A stretch of DNA of 30,367 nucleotides, from positions 1,244,603 through 1,274,969 of the forward strand of contig BJOX01000036.1 of the NCBI GenBank assembly GCA_009731375.1, given 5' to 3'. The translations under genes and the position numbers were made by a program. Each line of letters starts with the position of its first letter. Position 1 is the first letter of the stretch. Below, piece after piece: positions 11,638-21,247 of this stretch. The notes under the pieces are model-generated. The model had not been told where the DNA came from, made no database searches, and saw only the letters and a program-made list of their open reading frames with translations. Source of the stretch: Paulinella micropora. Taxonomy: Eukaryota; Cercozoa; Imbricatea; Euglyphida.

Positions 11638-12333
11638 NNNNNNNNNNNNNNNNNNNNNNNNNNNNNNNNNNNNNNNNNNNNNNNNNNNNNNNNNNNNNNN
11701 NNNNNNNNNNNNNNNNNNNNNNNNNNNNNNNNNNNNNNNNNNNNNNNNNNNNNNNNNNNNNNNNNNNNNNNNNNNNNNNNNNNNNNNNNNNNNNNNNNNN
11801 NNNNNNNNNNNNNNNNNNNNNNNNNNNNNNNNNNNNNNNNNNNNNNNNNNNNNNNNNNNNNNNNNNNNNNNNNNNNNNNNNNNNNNNNNNNNNNNNNNNN
11901 NNNNNNNNNNNNNNNNNNNNNNNNNNNNNNNNNNNNNNNNNNNNNNNNNNNNNNNNNNNNNNNNNNNNNNNNNNNNNNNNNNNNNNNNNNNNNNNNNNNN
12001 NNNNNNNNNNNNNNNNNNNNNNNNNNNNNNNNNNNNNNNNNNNNNNNNNNNNNNNNNNNNNNNNNNNNNNNNNNNNNNNNNNNNNNNNNNNNNNNNNNNN
12101 NNNNNNNNNNNNNNNNNNNNNNNNNNNNNNNNNNNNNNNNNNNNNNNNNNNNNNNNNNNNNNNNNNNNNNNNNNNNNNNNNNNNNNNNNNNNNNNNNNNN
12201 NNNNNNNNNNNNNNNNNNNNNNNNNNNNNNNNNNNNNNNNNNNNNNNNNNNNNNNNNNNNNNNNNNNNNNNNNNNNNNNNNNNNNNNNNNNNNNNNNNNN
12301 NNNNNNNNNNNNNNNNNNNNNNNNNNNNNNNNN
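11638..12333. other. Assembly gap (696 N)
   Basis: Missing sequence of nominal length 696. Upstream exons of the plus-strand gene could lie here. Confidence 0.99.
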
Positions 12334-12374
12334 GAGGGGGTGGGGGGGGGGGGGGGGGGGGGGGGGGGCTGCAG
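12334..12374. repeat. G homopolymer beside the gap
   Basis: A run of about 27 G (12342-12368) follows the gap and precedes CTGCAG. It takes the place of the pyrimidine tract expected before a splice acceptor, so local sequence quality is doubtful. Confidence 0.7.
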
Positions 12375-12400
12375 GCTGGCTGCCCTCGTTGGGGCCCAAG
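12375..12400 (+). CDS. Exon 1 (candidate) of the cysteine-rich gene
   Basis: CTGCAG|GCTGGC...CCCAAG|GTAGAG, 26 nt. It reads WLPSLGPK with two leading bases and ends in phase 0. It is the weakest exon, because poly-G and a gap precede it. Confidence 0.4.
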
Positions 12401-12868
12401 GTAGAGAGAGAGAGAGAGAGGGAGGGAGAGAGAGAGGGATGTGTGTATGTGTGTATGTATGTATGTATGTATGTATGTATTTATCTACGTATGTATGTAC
12501 GTATGTATGTATATATGTATGTATATATGTATGTATATATGTATGCATGTATGTATGTATGTATGAATGTGTGTATGTATGTATGTAATGTATGTAATGT
12601 ATGTATGTATGTATGTATGTATGTATGTATGTATGTATGTATGCATGCATGCATGCATGTATGCATGCATGCATGTATGCATGTATGTATGTATGTATGT
12701 ATGTATGCATGCATGTATGCATGTATGTATGTATGTATGCATTCATGCATGCATGTATGTGTGCATGTATGTGTGTATGTATGTATGTATGTATGTCATG
12801 TATGTATGTGTAGGTCTATTGTGGTTGCGGTCATCAGACCACGTTCGGACTCAAAGGTGTGTAGATAG

Positions 12869-12925
<57 letters not shown>

Positions 12926-13073
12926 GGATGGATGGATGGATGAGAGAGAGAGAGAGAGACTGAGATAAAGAAATAGAGAAATAGAGTAATAGAGAGATAG
13001 ATACTGCACGCTTGTGTAGATGTCATATACACATACATATACGTACACACATGTAGGTATCTTATACATGTTT

Positions 13074-13105
<32 letters not shown>

Positions 13106-13171
13106 ACACATACCCAACACTCGTAGATATTGTAGCCATGTAGACGTATGAGTGCTGTGGCTCCTCTTGTG

Positions 13172-13230
<59 letters not shown>

Positions 13231-13246
13231 CTCTCCCTCCCTCCCT

Positions 13247-13277
<31 letters not shown>

Positions 13278-13704
13278 CCTCTCACTCTCACTCTCTCTCT
13301 CTCTCTCTCTCTCTCNNNNNNNNNNNNNNNNNNNNNNNNNNNNNNNNNNNNNNNNNNNNNNNNNNNNNNNNNNNNNNNNNNNNNNNNNNNNNNNNNNNNN
13401 NNNNNNNNNNNNNNNNNNNNNNNNNNNNNNNNNNNNNNNNNNNNACTTCCCCTTTCATCTCCAAGACAAGGCAAGGTCGAGTGGCTATTCCAACTCGTTC
13501 ACTCCTTCAGGGGAAAAATGACAAATATCATGTGTTATGCGTCTGTGTGTAATCCATGCGTGAATATATATATATATATATATACATATATATGTATATT
13601 TATTTGTTAATTTGTTTATTTATTATGTGTGTGTGTGTGTATGTATGTGTGTGTGTGTTTGCGTGTGTGTGTGTGTGTGTGTGTTGTTGTTGTGTGATCC
13701 ATGC

Positions 13705-13748
<44 letters not shown>

Positions 13749-14200
13749 GTATATATATATATATATCTGTATATATATATACATATATATATATAATATA
13801 TATATATATATGTAATATATATATATATATGTATGTATGTATGTATGTGTGTGTGTGGTGTGTTGTGTTGTGTGTTGTGTGTTGTGTGTTGTGTTGTGTG
13901 GTGTGTGGGTGTGTGCGTGTGTGTGTGTGTTGTGTGTGTGTTGGTGTTGGCAGAGGGCATGAAATGGTTGGCGGATCCTGCCGTGTAAGTAGCCTGCACT
14001 CTCACTGCGCTGCATCACAGCCACACACACACACACAACACAACACACACACTGAGGGAGANNNNNNNNNNNNNNNNNNNNNNNNNNNNNNNNNNNNNNN
14101 NNNNNNNNNNNNNNNNNNNCTAGCAAGAATACCAGACACACAGAATACAAGGATTTTTCCTCGTCTCTGCTTCTTTTCTTCTTCGACTACTTTTACTACA

Positions 14201-14261
<61 letters not shown>

Positions 14262-14336
14262 ATTGTTGTTGCATTTGTTGTGTTATTTTTGTTGTTGTTG
14301 TTGTTGTTGTTGTTGCTGTTGCTGTTGTTGCTGTTG

Positions 14337-14368
<32 letters not shown>

Positions 14369-14480
14369 GGTGTTACTGTTATTGCTGCTGTTATTGCTGC
14401 TGTCGTTGTTGTTGTTGTTGTTGCTGCTGCTGCTGCTGCTTCTGTAATAAATCCTTCCCATACACAGTGTATGTATTATG

Positions 14481-14511
<31 letters not shown>

Positions 14512-14586
14512 ATGTATAGTAAATTTCGCTGCGAGGAGTGCGATAAGAAGCAGTGCAGGGTGTGCGACGGTCCAGCTACTATCTCG

Positions 14587-14666
<80 letters not shown>

Positions 14667-15466
14667 TCTGTTTCTATATATGCTAAGATTAACAGCTGTT
14701 TATGTGTATGTGTGTTTATCTGTCTATCTGTCTGTCCGTCTGTCTGTCCGTGTTTGTAGGGGTTTTGCGCGTGCCGAAGGGGGAGCGAGAGGCGCTGAAA
14801 GCCAAATATGCAGACCAGATTGCCAAAAGCAACGCGGAGAAGGTAGAGAGAGAGAGAGAGACACAGAGAGAAAGGTGTGTGTGTGTGGGGGGGGGGGGGG
14901 GGGGGCAAGAAGCATAATNNNNNNNNNNGGGGGGGGGGGGGGGGGGGGGGTTCTAAAGCGAAATATCTGCAGGCATTGCCAAGACTGACGCTGAGAAGGT
15001 AGATGCATGAATGAATCAAGACGGATGGGTGGTTGGATGAATGAATGAATGAATGAATGAACGAACGAATGAATGAATGAATGAATGAATGAATGAATGA
15101 ATGACTGAATGGATGGATGGATGGATGGGTGGGTGGGTGATTGAATGAATGAATGAATGAATGAATGAATGAAATGAATGAATGCATGGATGGATGGATG
15201 CATGGATGGATGGATGCATGGATGGATGCATGGATGGATGGATGGATGGATGGATGGATGGATGGATGGATGAATGATTGAATGAGTGAATGAGTGAGTG
15301 AATGAGTGAATGAGTGAGTGAATGAGTGAGTGAGTGAATGAATGAATGAATAAATGAATGAATGAATGAATGTATGTATGTATGTATGAATGAGTGACTT
15401 TGCCGGTTGTTTAGGCGGGCGGGCAGCAACCCGCGGCGGCCAGCAGCGCCGAGGTCGACTACGTTA

Positions 15467-15471
<5 letters not shown>
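12375..15471 (+). CDS. Proposed spliced host gene, 3' exons: cysteine-rich protein of unknown function
   Basis: Six short segments, each preceded by AG and followed by GT, stay open and join in a consistent phase: 12375-12400, 12814-12856, 13954-13984, 14520-14569, 14760-14842 and 15415-15471, ending in TGA. Phases at the five junctions are 0, 1, 2, 1, 0. The joined product is about 95 residues, partial at its N-terminus. It contains YCGCGH and then, about 20 residues later, C-x2-C-x4-C-x2-C ([12 protein letters not shown]). This spacing resembles an IBR-type zinc module, but I do not recognise the protein. After it come a Lys/Glu-rich helix-like segment ([19 protein letters not shown]) and an Ala/Gln/Ser tail. 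Exons are GC-rich, and the introns consist mainly of microsatellites and contain gaps. Missing exons, or different splice sites within the GT repeats, are quite possible. Confidence 0.55.
12401..12813. repeat. Intronic TATG microsatellite
   Basis: (GA)n then (TATG)n with TGCA and TATA variants fills the space between two candidate exons. Long frames of Met/Tyr/Val/Cys here are repeat translations. Confidence 0.85.
12814..12856 (+). CDS. Exon 2 of the cysteine-rich gene
   Basis: TGTGTAG|GTCTATTG...CTCAAAG|GTGTGT, 43 nt of unique sequence between two microsatellites. It encodes [14 protein letters not shown] plus one base (phase 1). Confidence 0.5.
12857..13953. repeat. Intron: GATA, CA, CT, TA and GT repeats with a 129-N gap
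   Basis: Contains (GATA)n at 12867-12920, (CA)n at about 13078-13105, (CT)n at about 13170-13315, Ns at 13316-13444, then (TA)n and (GT)n tracts to 13948. Unique DNA at 13445-13555 contains AG and GT dinucleotides that could bound another exon, but I found no convincing one. Confidence 0.75.
13954..13984 (+). CDS. Exon 3 of the cysteine-rich gene
   Basis: GTTGGCAG|AGGGCATG...CTGCCGT|GTAAGT, 31 nt, with a consensus donor GTAAGT. With the phase-1 base of exon 2 it reads [10 protein letters not shown] plus two bases. Confidence 0.6.
13985..14519. repeat. Intron: CA, TAC, GTT/GCT and GT repeats with a 58-N gap
   Basis: The gap is at 14062-14119; (TAC)n about 14199-14261; (GTT)n with GCT and GGT variants about 14290-14440; (GT)n about 14480-14512. 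Long Thr, Val or Asn frames here are repeat translations. Confidence 0.8.
14520..14569 (+). CDS. Exon 4 of the cysteine-rich gene (CxxC-x4-CxxC)
   Basis: TGTATAG|TAAATTTCG...GCGACG|GTCCAG, 50 nt. It completes a Val codon and encodes [16 protein letters not shown] plus one base. Alternative donors GTGTGC (14560) and GTGCGA (14562) exist, but only the donor at 14570 keeps the next exon in frame. Confidence 0.6.
14570..14759. repeat. Intron with CT and CTGT repeats
   Basis: (CT)n about 14583-14660, then a pyrimidine-rich CTGT tract before the acceptor TTTGTAG, a plausible polypyrimidine tract. Confidence 0.7.
14760..14842 (+). CDS. Exon 5 of the cysteine-rich gene
   Basis: TTTGTAG|GGGTTTTGC...GAGAAG|GTAGAG, 83 nt. 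It completes a Gly codon and encodes [20 protein letters not shown] and a further AKSNAEK, ending in phase 0. Confidence 0.6.
14843..14950. repeat. Intron with GA, GT and two G homopolymers around a 10-N gap
   Basis: G runs at about 14887-14905 and 14929-14950 flank the gap at 14919-14928. The short piece AAGAAGCATAAT before the gap resembles 15840-15850 (AGAAGCATAAT). Confidence 0.7.
14951..14998 (+). CDS. Diverged duplicate of exon 5's 3' half (possible alternative exon)
   Basis: TTCTAAAGCGAAATATCTGC through GACGCTGAGAAG|GTAGAT aligns along its length with 14795-14842 and has one base fewer. The stretch from CTGCAG| (14973) to 14998 is 26 nt, phase-compatible with exon 4, and reads IAKTDAEK where exon 5 has IAKSNAEK. 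It could be an alternative exon, a dead duplicate or an assembly product of a second allele. Confidence 0.4.
14999..15414. repeat. Intronic GAAT/GGAT/GAGT microsatellite
   Basis: (GAAT)n, (GGAT)n and (GAGT)n blocks fill almost the whole intron before the acceptor GTTTAG at 15409-15414. Confidence 0.85.
15415..15471 (+). CDS. Last coding exon of the cysteine-rich gene
   Basis: GTTTAG|GCGGGCGGG... encodes [18 protein letters not shown] and stops at TGA (15469-15471). A donor GTTAGC at 15463 could instead splice after VDY in phase 0 to the exon at 15748. Confidence 0.5.
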
Positions 15472-15533
<62 letters not shown>

Positions 15534-15747
15534 ACTCGTACTGATTGTCAATGTCATGGCTGTTGTTGTCATGCCGTTGTTGGCCGTGGTGTTATTGTGT
15601 TTTTGTTGGTTGTGGTTGAGGAAGGTGGTGGTGGTGGAGGAGGAGGAGGAGGGAGGAGGAAGAGGGACCGAGGACGAGGAGGCGAGGAGGAGGAGGAGAG
15701 ATAGAGCGTTCTCGTACTTTTCTACGTGTCATTGTGCTGTTCTGCAG
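15472..15747. repeat. GA repeat and GGA-rich sequence
   Basis: (GA)n to about 15530, then G/T-rich and (GGA)n sequence. It is either 3' UTR or a final intron. Confidence 0.6.
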
Positions 15748-15780
15748 GCTGCATCATCGTCCCAGCCTGCGAGCAAGTAG
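15748..15780 (+). CDS. Possible alternative last exon (AASSSQPASK, stop)
   Basis: TTCTGCAG|GCTGCATCATCG... reads AASSSQPASK then TAG, in phase with a donor at 15463 or with the phase-0 end of exon 5. Its composition resembles the Ala/Ser/Gln end of the previous exon. Confidence 0.35.
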   Translation, partial: AASSSQPASK

Positions 15781-16418
15781 CCCTAGCTGACACGAGCAAG
15801 TAGCCCCAGCCTGTCAGCTACGGCTTTGGCTTGCCACCTAGAAGCATAATATTACTTTCACAATAGGGGGGCCGCTGGGCCAGGGCCCTTGTTGGCGCTG
15901 TAAGCCAACATAATAGCCTTCATTTCTGGCTCGAGCCCCGGGTTGAGGATTACGTGTTTGTATAATGTTGTTTCATTAGCAGCGCCGAGTTACCCGATTT
16001 ATTTACTGTAGACTGTATCATGTATTGACATTTCACAGTTATTTCCGTCACACTGCAAAACGGGGGCCTAGCTGCCTCTTACTTAAGCTCCGTCAGAAGT
16101 CCTCCTTTTCTCCCAAGTCTTTTAGAATTACCCACTTCAAGGCCCCGAACGTGGGGCTTTGATCATACTGGTCTGGAGTTGTTCCTGCCTGGTTCAAGAG
16201 TAGCGGCTTTAGTAAATCACCTTCCTGAGCTAGTAATATTTTTTACTTGCTGCAACACGCCGGGGGGAAGCCGGACTCGTCGCGGGGTTGCTTGTATTAC
16301 CGGTATTAATATTAATAATAGTCTAACGTTAACAATACTTTCAAACTTCAAGTTATATATACACCGTCAACCAGAATCACTTCAAGTTACGGTCAGTTAC
16401 CTGTACTCAGTACTGAGA
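15781..16418. other. Non-coding DNA downstream of the gene
   Basis: No gene is recognised. CGAGCAAGTAGCCC occurs twice (15769-15782 and 15793-15806). The frame at 16179-16424 has no recognisable content. Confidence 0.5.
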
Positions 16419-16708
16419 TATTAATATTGCTGTTGACATTCAAGACAACAACAAAAATTAGTTTTTCATTTTTGTGTCAGATTTTCATTTTTGTGACAGT
16501 TTTTCATTTTTGTGACAAAAATTCAAATTTTCAAATTTAACGGTAACATTTCGCGAAAATTTACGATATTTTGCGGACGAATATAGCCGTTAATTTGAAA
16601 AATTCAAATTTTCACCCAAAATCAAAATTCCAACCAAAACTGAAATTCCAACCAAAACAGAAAAATCAATTTTTTTTGTTGTCTTGAATGTCAACAGCAA
16701 TATTAATA
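16419..16708. mobile_element. MITE with long terminal inverted repeats
   Basis: The ends are near-perfect inverted repeats of about 47 bp: left TATTAATATTGCTGTTGACA at 16419-16438, right the reverse complement at 16689-16708, with ATTCAAGACAACAA continuing inward. The outer bases read TTAA-TATTGCTG...CAGCAATA-TTAA, so either TTAA (piggyBac type) or TA (Tc1/mariner type) target duplications fit. The interior is AT-rich with TTTTTCATTTTTGTG repeats and no ORF. A decayed relative lies at 4450-4672. Confidence 0.8.
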
Positions 16709-17540
16709 GATTTTTTTTTCAAGTTTTTTTTTAGTACAGTTTTGACTTTTTTTTTTCAAGTTTTTTTTTTTTTTTCAGTAGTATTAGTTGAATAACTGAT
16801 ACTCACACTGACCCACCGGCCCGGCCCACTGCGGCCAAAACCAAGCCTCCGTTCCGATTGAAAGTCACCCGCCTGGTAACCGTTGACAGTGCAGTCTGAG
16901 CTGAGGGAGATGATCCGTCACTTCAAGGCTCAGTGACCGCCGCGGCCGATACTGAAGGATTATCATAGTATATATACTAACTAATACAACCGCCAACATT
17001 CAAGTTAAGGCTCGGATTCACTTCAACCGACGCTAGCACTATTTCAAGTTCTTTCAAGAATAGTTATTTAATAACAATGGTTTACCAGACCACGAGTGAC
17101 CGTGCTCACCCCTTTGCAAAAGATTATGTTAGTACAAGTTCAAGTTTAAGTAACAGGTTAAGTGCTTGGTAAAGTGCAGGGTCACGGTGTGTTTGGTCTC
17201 CAGTGCTTATGAGATATTAATATGCTCACGACGAAGGTTGTGGGACGAAAGTCTGGCGTAGAAATTGATTTAGGTTGGTTTAGGTTGTGTGGTTACGGAT
17301 CAGTGTGGTTGCGCTAAAATGAAAGCGTTAGTAGTATATACGGTCAGTGTGGGAAAAATTACGACTCAGTTGACATTGGTGAAAAAGGAAATTGCTTTTG
17401 TAAAAAGGGAAATTTTCCAATGCACCTTAGGAGACAAATATTGCTTTACGTATTGGTAGGGCGGAAATAAGTTAAACTGATTCTGTTACCGTGACTACAT
17501 AGTACGTTGTTAGTTCCTCACTGATTTGTAGTAGTTTCTG
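16709..17540. other. Non-coding DNA; holds one copy of a direct repeat
   Basis: T-rich tracts to about 16780, then mixed sequence without an ORF. The segment 16984-17010 (ATACAACCGCCAACATTCAA onward) recurs at 18988-19015, on the other side of the palindrome. Confidence 0.5.
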
Positions 17541-18826
17541 TTGCTAGGCGGCCCTCCCAGTTTTCGCAGGCTGCTCAGTGGCTAGGCCCACTCCGCCCTG
17601 GCTTTTCTCAAGGCTTGAAGCCTAGCCCGCCGGGCCGCCTTGCCTTTTCAAGGCTGACGGCTCTGCTACCGGCAACTTTTTCAAGCAAGGCACCGTAGCC
17701 TCCGAGGCTCAGCCTTCAAGTCACGTTTTGAAGTGGCTGCTGCTAGCCAATCTTTTCAAGTGACTGCTGGCCGGGCAATACCGCGGCAGTATCTGCCCCA
17801 TTTTCCTGTGAGGCCATCATCATGAGTCATCATGTGACAGTGTTACTACTGGCAGCCCGCCTATTGTCATTTCAAGCAGGCTGCCGGGCGGTGAGCCTTA
17901 TTTTTATTGCATATACTATCGGCCCGGCCTGCTAGCCCAGCTGCAGTAACTTAAACTTCTTGCTGCTAGCCCTTCAGAATCTTTTCTACTGCTAGGGGGC
18001 CCTGCCACTTTTCTCAGCCGGTGACTGCGGCTAGCCCCGCCTCAGCTGAAGGCTAGTTTAAAAGTTCGCAGTCACGGTGCTAGCCGCCTAGTTTCTCACT
18101 AGTCTCAGTGCTCAGCCCTAATTTTGCAGTGCTAGCCCTGACTGAGTTTTGCAGTGCGCGCGGCTACTACTAGCCTGAGCACATACTGCCAGTGGAAATA
18201 TTAATATCAGTGAATCAGAGAAGTTCATATGTTTTCGGAACCAGGCCGGAAAAGTAACTGCTGAGGGCAGGTATAATTAGCCGCTAGCAGTCTACCGGAA
18301 ACATAACAGCCCGCTGAGGGCTAGCATTACCGGAAACGTAACGGCTGAGGGCTAGCACTGCGAAACTAGGGCTAGCACTGAGAAACCGTGCCTAGTGCTG
18401 TCAGCACTGAGAAACTAGGGCTAGCCTCAGAAAAATGCGAAACTAGGGCTAGCACTGCAAACTTGAACCGTAGTACCGGTAGGGCTTAGTAGCAGTGAGA
18501 AACTAGGGCTAGCATTACAAAACTAGGGCCTAGCACTGCGCAACTAGGGCTAGCACTGCGAAACTAGCTAATAGGGCTAGCGCTGCGAAACTAGGGCTAG
18601 CAGTAGAAAAGCAGGGCTAGCACCAGAAAAGAAGTGCTAACAGCAAGAAAATAGGAGCGGCTACTACAGCAGCAGAAGAGGAGGGCTAGCGGCAGAAAAC
18701 TAGGGCGGCTAGCAGCAAGAAAGTAGTGCTAGCAGCACGAAAGTAGGGCTACCACGAGAAAAACAGGGACAGTGGAAGAAAAACCTTGAGGGTGCTAGCC
18801 GAGCAGAAAAGGAGGGCCGCTAGTAG
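17541..18826. repeat. Imperfect ~1.3 kb palindrome of GCTAGC-rich repeats
   Basis: The left arm (about 17541-18180) carries units such as TTTTGCAGTGCTAGCCCT. The right arm (about 18250-18826) carries their reverse complements, such as AACTAGGGCTAGCACTGCG, at a period near 20 bp. The arm tips also match inversely: CTAGGCGGCCCTCCCAGTTTT at 17544 versus AAAAGGAGGGCCGCTAG at 18807-18823. The centre (about 18190-18250) includes AATATTAATAT. No protein-coding frame is present. Confidence 0.65.
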
Positions 18827-20218
18827 CTTGACAATCAAGTGGTCGGCCAAAATTGTTTCCCCAACTTAGTATCTTACCGTTGCAGTATTCACGGTAACTT
18901 GAAGCAGTTGAGTTGCTGTTGCGTAAAAAAACTGGAAAAAATTTAAATCAAACCCGGGGCTCAACGCCTCCCGGCTCCTGGTCCCTGATACAACCGCCGA
19001 CATTCAAGTTAAAGGATTGATTTTCATGCCGCCGGCGGCTAGCACTACTTTCGAGTCTCGCTAGCACTCATTTTCCGCTGCTAGCCCCACTTTTCTCAAG
19101 CTAGCCCGGGGCCCTCCTTTCCTGCGGCTAGCCCCACGCAGTCCGAGCCGCTAGCCGGACCGGTTATTCTATGCATATCCGTTATTGCCATAGAATTATT
19201 AATTTAGTTTTATTCAAGTCACTGCGTAGTACTAATAATTTTTATCTTAAGTTAGACGGATGCAATCCATTGCCTATTTATCACTATTACTTAATTTCAG
19301 TCCTGAACTTTACTATTTCCATACTACTGCCTTTATGAAGTAATTCATCTTATTTATCTGGAATATCTGAACCAACACCTGAATACTGGTGTATATGTAG
19401 TTCCAGTTTTGAGTAGTGACGTGTTACTTTTCCTTTTTTTCAATAAGGACCATGACTATTAAGTAATGTCTCCGTATTCCAACTTGTCTCTGTATTAATA
19501 TTGTAACCGGACTCTGTATAAACCGCAAAGCATTAACTGCTCAAATGTTATCAGCATTGGTTGGCTCGGGGTTCAGTCCGCACAACGAAACAGAGACAGT
19601 GACTTTCTCAGGAGATCTTTACCTTACAATCCCACAAAACTGAGAACGGAATAGCCTTGCCCGAAAAGAGGAAATTTAGGAAAACTTAGCGGCCTCACCT
19701 AGCAAAAAGGTGAATGAAGAGCTATCAGAGCAGAGTGGCATAGAGTTCACTCGATTTAAAGTTTGTTGCTCTGATTAAGAGGTGTCTCTGTGTGGCAACC
19801 ATGACCTCAATCGAGATAGCGCTGTAAGACAGCGGAAGTGAATTTGAAAAGGGCAATGAAGCACAGATTTTATCTCATCTCGCACACTGAATAGGACCTA
19901 CTACCGGGCTAAGCGTCAAGGTAAATGGAGTCGTAGGAACAGGAAGGGAGACACATACTCTAACGTTGTTGGTGCATTCAGCTAGATTATGTCAGCAGTC
20001 AAACCGTTTTCTTGGAGTCTCTTCTCTTGCGTCTAATAGACAGACAGATAATAACAGAATAGTTCAGTTCAATAGAGATTGAGACTCTTGAACGGATAGA
20101 ACAGTGGCCCAGATAGAGTAAATGAGACTGAGAAGCCTGTTTAGTTGTTTAGTGTGCTTAGTTACTCTGTAAAGGGTTCTATATTACGCGTGGCAAACAC
20201 TGTTTTTATATAATAAAC
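18827..20218. other. Non-coding DNA between palindrome and element B
   Basis: 18988-19015 is the second copy of the ATACAACCGCC direct repeat. 19036-19160 again holds GCTAGC units in the left-arm orientation. From 19161 to 20218 I see no gene; the sequence is moderately AT-rich. Confidence 0.5.
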
Positions 20219-20601
20219 TGTACTATCCCCAACGATAGCTCAACGGAAGAGTACGTAGGACAGTCCTCAAAAAAGAGAATGATGTCTCGTTATATTAGCT
20301 CAGTGACGCAAAGACAAAAAGCCGCCAAAAGACCAGGATCAAATTGGCATTTCAGACGTGTCCGGCCAGACGAAATCTATAAATACGTTTTTTACCGGAT
20401 AATTCGGGGGGTGATGTCCACAGTACCCCCTCCCAGTTTATGGCGGAACTTCGTTTCCGACATAATACGCTTTGAACTGATTTCTTTTCTTACTAAGATT
20501 CGTTTAGAGTTATGTATGAAGATACATCAACCCACGAATTAGCCGTTATAAAACAACAATGATACTTGCCCCGGTACCAATCGTATATATACTCTAGCAC
20601 A
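20219..20601 (-). repeat. 3' LTR of element B (right boundary tentative)
   Basis: It starts TGTACTATCCCC, as at 30298, and can be ended at CTCTAGCACA (20592-20601), giving TGT...ACA ends. It matches the element A LTR (3874-4162) over about 230 bp. The boundary on the pol side is uncertain, because the polypurine tract lies about 20 bp further. The plus-strand frame at 20279-20542 lies within it and is not a gene. Confidence 0.6.
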
Positions 20602-20620
20602 TTCAGTATCTATATTAAAA

Positions 20621-20636
20621 TCTTCCTCTTTCTTCT
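20621..20636 (-). other. Candidate polypurine tract of element B
   Basis: The plus strand reads TCTTCCTCTTTCTTCT, so the minus strand is a 16-base purine run just upstream of the 3' LTR, the expected site of plus-strand priming. The gap of about 19 bases to the assumed LTR edge is longer than usual. Confidence 0.5.
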
Positions 20637-21247
20637 GTCGATAAGATATTTGTGCAGTATGTCCAAGTATAATGTTTTATGGTTGAGTAATAATGTAATG
20701 TCGCCATTTCCATATATATGTAATAACCGGTCGTCGGTTTCCATAAATACATTTACTTTTTGTGAAGACATACCCTTGTATAAATCGGTATCATTTAATA
20801 TAGTGTCAGGTGATCAAATCTGACGACTATATCCGAAGTTGGGTTGAGTGCGCCCTAACCTTGCGATATGCCGATACAAGTAGAGATCGATGGAATCCGG
20901 TGTAGCAGTTCATGTTATTAAAATATATCAGTTTTTGATTAGCCTCGGACTGTAGAGTCTTTAATGAGATCATCATTCTGGTACTAATGCGGGTCGTATC
21001 CAGGAAACACCATCGCTCATTCAAATAGCGATCCCGTAACGGTGCTGTTTCGTGGCCGTCTCGTCTGTCTCTGCCGAAGCAAGAGAATATAATGCCTATT
21101 TTTTGTCAGCTGTGTCTTGTTAATCTCTAGAAGAATGAATGCTGTAGTAGCTTTAATATCTAAGTAAGGTTGTCGGGACGATATTGGATCAATGCTATGT
21201 TCGCAATCGATCAGGTCCACAATACTTCTAGAGAAAAAAAATACTTA
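20637..21247 (-). other. Non-coding region between pol and the polypurine tract
   Basis: About 610 bp. Two overlapping minus-strand frames (21017-21220 and 20827-21024, 65-67 codons) have no recognisable motif, signal peptide or membrane segment. No envelope gene is seen. Confidence 0.45.

Noticed and set aside
12340-12868. Long Met/Tyr/Val/Cys and Ile/His/Thr frames
   Set aside because: They are translations of the TATG microsatellite on either strand, except for the 43-nt unique exon candidate.
14263-14988. A 241-codon plus-strand frame containing a Cys-rich motif
   Set aside because: Most of it is GTT/GCT, GT and CT repeat translation; only 14520-14569 is credible, and it is better explained as an exon.
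20279-20542. Plus-strand 87-codon frame starting MMSRYISSV
   Set aside because: It lies inside the 3' LTR of element B, antisense to the element. The start of the match is also present in the LTR of A without the frame being kept.
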